Assembly (NCBI RefSeq): GCF_050281185.1
Contig: NZ_JBNNWS010000002.1
Location: 124,001 to 188,000, forward strand
DNA: 64,000 nt
Direction: 5' to 3'
Source: Heyndrickxia sp050281185
GTDB lineage: Bacteria; Bacillota; Bacilli; Bacillales; Bacillaceae_C
A program made the position numbers and the translations under genes. Each line of letters starts with the position of its first letter. Positions within the stretch are counted from its first letter, which is position 1. Positions 61,979 through 64,000 of the stretch are shown in pieces. The notes beneath the pieces were generated by a model. The model saw only the letters and a list, made by a program, of their open reading frames with translations, had not been told where the DNA came from and made no database searches.

Positions 61979-62386
61979 ATGACAGCTTTAGCAAGTCTCG
62001 GACTTTTAATTATACGTATTGTTTTAGGACTTACATTTGCCGGACACGGCACTCAAAAATTATTTGGATGGTTTGGAGGACACGGAATAAAAGGAACTGG
62101 CGGTTTCTTTGAATCGATTAATATTAAACCTGGAATCATGATGGCACTATTAGCAGGTCTAGGTGAACTTTTCGGAGGATTATTATTTGCCTTAGGACTT
62201 TTAACTCCAATTGGAGCACTTTTAATCGCTCTTACAATGCTCGTAGCGATTGTTAAAGTACACGGACAAAACGGCTACTGGGTTACACAAAATGGTTATG
62301 AATATAATTTCTTACTTATTATCGTAGCAATTGGTGTGGCTCTTGTTGGTCCTGGAAGCTATTCAATTGACTCAATTATTTTCTAA
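61979..62386 (+). CDS. DoxX-family membrane protein, CatD-like
   Basis: The protein has 135 residues and four membrane helices. It shows the DoxX marks LTFAGHGTQKLFGWFGGHGI, then GELFGGLLFALGLLTPIGAL. B. subtilis CatD, a DoxX protein controlled by YodB and CatR, is encoded with a catechol dioxygenase (CatE); here no catE follows. DoxX proteins are linked to thiol and quinone stress. The ATG has AAGGAGG upstream, and a terminator follows. Confidence 0.87.
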   Translation: MTALASLGLLIIRIVLGLTFAGHGTQKLFGWFGGHGIKGTGGFFESINIKPGIMMALLAGLGELFGGLLFALGLLTPIGALLIALTMLVAIVKVHGQNGYWVTQNGYEYNFLLIIVAIGVALVGPGSYSIDSIIF

Positions 62387-62400
62387 TAAATATTTTTGAG

Positions 62401-62429
62401 ATGAGGGTGAGCTTACGATTCACCCTCAT
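62401..62429 (+). terminator. Terminator of the doxX gene
   Basis: ATGAGGGTGA pairs with TCACCCTCAT; TTATT follows. It lies 14 bases after the stop. Confidence 0.85.
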
Positions 62430-62633
62430 TTATTAACTAATTTTCTACTTCCTATTATAATTTTCTCCTCAAATCCGTCTCACTTACAATCATCATTATC
62501 GCCTCTACACTAAAGTAACTTTCAAATAACAAAGTCCTTTTTTCTAAAAATTAAAACTTTAGAATCATTTCCAATAACCCATCATATATTGAATCGTGTT
62601 GAAAAATATACAAACAATCAGGGGGTCAAAAGG

Positions 62634-63119
62634 ATGGATTTTTCTATTAGTAAGCCAAAATTTTTAGTGGTTATTGTAGCTATTTTTGCATTTGCTGCAG
62701 CATTTTTGTTTTCACCGTTTTCACAGGCATTCGCTTCAATCAATTATGGGGAAGAGGTTGTATCAGTGGCAAAACGGTATGAAGGAAGCAAGTTTAAAAT
62801 GGGAGGCACTACTCCTAAAGGCTTTGATGCAAGCGGATTTACACAATATGTGTACAAAACAGCTGCTACGAAAATGAACATTAAAAGAACAAGTGCTGAC
62901 CAATACAAGTCTGGTAAATCCGTAAAATTAAATCAATTACAGCAAGGAGACCTGGTTTTTTATGCAACTGGAGATAAAAAAGGAAAAGTATCCTTTGTTG
63001 CGATCTATATTGGAGATGGAAAATTTATAGGAGCCACATCTAAAGGCGTAAAAATAGTAAAAATGTCAGACAAATATTGGAAAGAGCGTTTTGTAGGTGC
63101 AAAGCGGATTATTAAATAG
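62634..63119 (+). CDS. NlpC/P60-fold protein lacking catalytic residues
   Basis: The protein has 161 residues. A signal peptide or membrane helix (10-30) ends at QAFA near 35; an NlpC/P60 domain follows. In active members the nucleophile motif is FDCSGF; here it is FDASGF with Ala66. The first His (S-H-V-G/A-I-Y) is Phe121 (KVSFVAIYIGDGK), and the next (F-I-H-A) is Gly133. All three positions are therefore non-catalytic, though the rest of the fold is intact and the frame is open. It may bind peptidoglycan or regulate a hydrolase. ATG 62634 has AGGGGG upstream. Confidence 0.85.
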   Translation: MDFSISKPKFLVVIVAIFAFAAAFLFSPFSQAFASINYGEEVVSVAKRYEGSKFKMGGTTPKGFDASGFTQYVYKTAATKMNIKRTSADQYKSGKSVKLNQLQQGDLVFYATGDKKGKVSFVAIYIGDGKFIGATSKGVKIVKMSDKYWKERFVGAKRIIK

Positions 63120-63259
63120 GTTTGGATTGGATACTATTTTTCTATTAAAGCATTTTACCAATGATCTACTATGTTCAGATAAAACCAACCTTTTTGATTA
63201 ACGGGTTACAACAATTCACCTAGCTAGTTTCATCCAAAATAATAGCATAGTTAGATACA

Positions 63260-63288
63260 AAAAACGCTTGGTTTGTCCAGGCGTTTTT
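63260..63288. terminator. Terminator candidate
   Basis: AAAAACGC pairs with GCGTTTTT, with further pairing TTGG/CCAG. It is about 140 bases after the NlpC-like gene on the plus strand. The remaining 63120-63685 gap holds only one palindrome. Confidence 0.7.
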
Positions 63289-63513
63289 ACTTTTAGCTCT
63301 TTCAGAAGATAAAAACAAATATTCCTAAAAAATTTTTATATTAGGTGACGAACTGTCAAATCAGGTGGCTTTATATCCCACTACGATACACTTTTTTCAG
63401 CTAATACTAATTATTGTGTAAATAAAACGACAATCTGTAAATTACACAATTTCACAAACTTCGCAATCAAAATTTATAAACTAAGTCTTTTTTATCAGTT
63501 TCCTTTTACTTTT

Positions 63514-63536
63514 AATCAAACGTCAAACGTTTGATT
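63514..63536. repeat. Family C palindrome with internal duplication
   Basis: AATCAAACGT is followed by CAAACGTTTGATT. It is the family C palindrome with seven bases (CAAACGT) duplicated in the middle. The surrounding sequence does not match the longer family C unit. Confidence 0.5.
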
Positions 63537-63685
63537 AATTTTTCAAATGTAGATATCTGTTCCTTTTTATCTTTTTTCGTATAGAAAAACTTAAGAACAA
63601 ATTTCTAATTCGAGGCTAAAGTCGATAATTATTTAAGAATGATTATTTCTAATAAAATGTTGGACACGCCTAAACGAAGACAAAA

Positions 63686-63719
63686 AAAACACAGATGGCA
63701 CCCTCGCCATCTGTGTTTT
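63686..63719 (-). terminator. Terminator of proS
   Basis: AAAACACAGATGGC pairs with GCCATCTGTGTTTT over a 6-base loop; TTTTTTGTC follows on the minus strand. It is directly after the stop at 63727. Confidence 0.9.
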
Positions 63720-63726
63720 CTTCTTA

Positions 63727-64000
63727 TTAATAAGCTTTCGCCCAATACACCAAATGTTTCGCTTCTCCACCGCAGCATACACATGTATCAGAAACCTTTT
63801 CTTCTACAAATGGAATGCAGCGAGATGTAGCGGATGTTTCATCTTTAATGAAGTTTTCGCAAGCCACATCACCGCACCACATTGCTTTGATGAAGCCTGG
63901 TTTTTCAGCAAGGATTTGTTTGAACTCATCCATATTTAGCGCGATACTTGTTCTTTCTTCTCGGTGAGCCTTTGCTTTTTCAAATAAGTTCTTTTGAATG
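63727..64000 (-). CDS. proS: Prolyl-tRNA synthetase (archaeal/eukaryotic type), C-terminal part
   Basis: The window holds only the last 90 residues; the frame runs through base 64000. The segment ERTSIALNMDEFKQILAEKP, then GFIKAMWCGDVACE and SDTCVCCGGEAKHLVYWAKA, ending in Y, matches the C-terminal zinc domain of ProS type 3, the eukaryote-like prolyl-tRNA synthetase found in some Bacillaceae, often beside the bacterial form. The Cys residues (CGDVAC, CVCC) are the metal site. The terminator follows directly. Confidence 0.88.
   Translation of the reverse strand, partial: IQKNLFEKAKAHREERTSIALNMDEFKQILAEKPGFIKAMWCGDVACENFIKDETSATSRCIPFVEEKVSDTCVCCGGEAKHLVYWAKAY

Noticed and set aside
63639..63830. 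63-residue plus-strand ORF near the right edge
   Set aside because: It spans the proS terminator and the antisense of the proS end and has no ribosome site.

Overview
The window is chromosomal DNA from a low-GC, endospore-forming Bacillaceae (Bacillus sensu lato). The evidence is a gerA-type spore germinant receptor operon, two S-box (SAM) riboswitches controlling methionine genes, a TPP riboswitch on thiT, a citA/citR pair, TnrA-type boxes on amtB, LytR-CpsA-Psr proteins, strong AGGAGG-type ribosome binding sites and AT-rich intergenic DNA. There is no rRNA, tRNA, prophage, complete IS element or CRISPR array. Most genes lie on the minus strand. The species cannot be fixed from sequence alone.

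Layout. 1-6.2 kb: small metabolic and hypothetical genes (amine oxidase, secreted transglutaminase-like protein, peptidase E-like, AHSA1-like). 6.8-14.8 kb: S-box-controlled operon metI-metC-yitJ-metH, which converts an activated homoserine to homocysteine and methylates it with folate C1 units. 14.9-20.4 kb: a PadR/HAAS-domain membrane cassette, a winged-helix protein, thiT with its TPP riboswitch, and amtB with two TnrA-like boxes. 20.4-30 kb: YkoP-like protein, SCP2/GNAT pair, an MFS exporter with its ArsR-DUF2087 regulator, a NERD protein, citA/citR, GNAT. 30-35.5 kb: an ABC exporter with a two-component system, and an LCP protein. 35.7-40 kb: a second S-box transcription unit metN-metP-metQ-M20 hydrolase for methionine uptake and probable salvage. 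40-44.6 kb: short L,D-transpeptidase, an MFS/ArsR pair, a Dph6-like ATP pyrophosphatase. 44.9-49 kb: gerA-gerC-(small D subunit)-gerB. 49-58.6 kb: VanRS-like two-component system, DinB proteins, DedA, cidR/cidAB, DUF6886, ABC-2 transporter and TetR. 58.7-61.3 kb: an ECF sigma/probable anti-sigma/LCP operon with an autoregulatory-type ECF promoter. 61.4-64 kb: a YodB-like redox regulator with a DoxX/CatD-like membrane protein, an NlpC/P60 protein that has lost its catalytic residues, and the C-terminal end of proS.

The most unusual material is intergenic. Four dispersed repeat families recur: (A) two tandem arrays 23 kb apart, both with a 52-bp period and both carrying ACCGTTGAT; (B) a hairpin element whose stem arms change together while the GTTCAGC-AGTT-TAC segment is kept; (C) an element centred on the palindrome AATCAAACGTTTGATT; (D) MITE-like elements with roughly 30-bp terminal inverted repeats and differing interiors, one of which sits between the S-box and metN. 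I did not find a clear new multi-gene defence or metabolic system. The strongest leads are the covarying hairpin family, the paired 52-bp arrays, the NlpC/P60 pseudoenzyme, and the ECF sigma-LCP operon.
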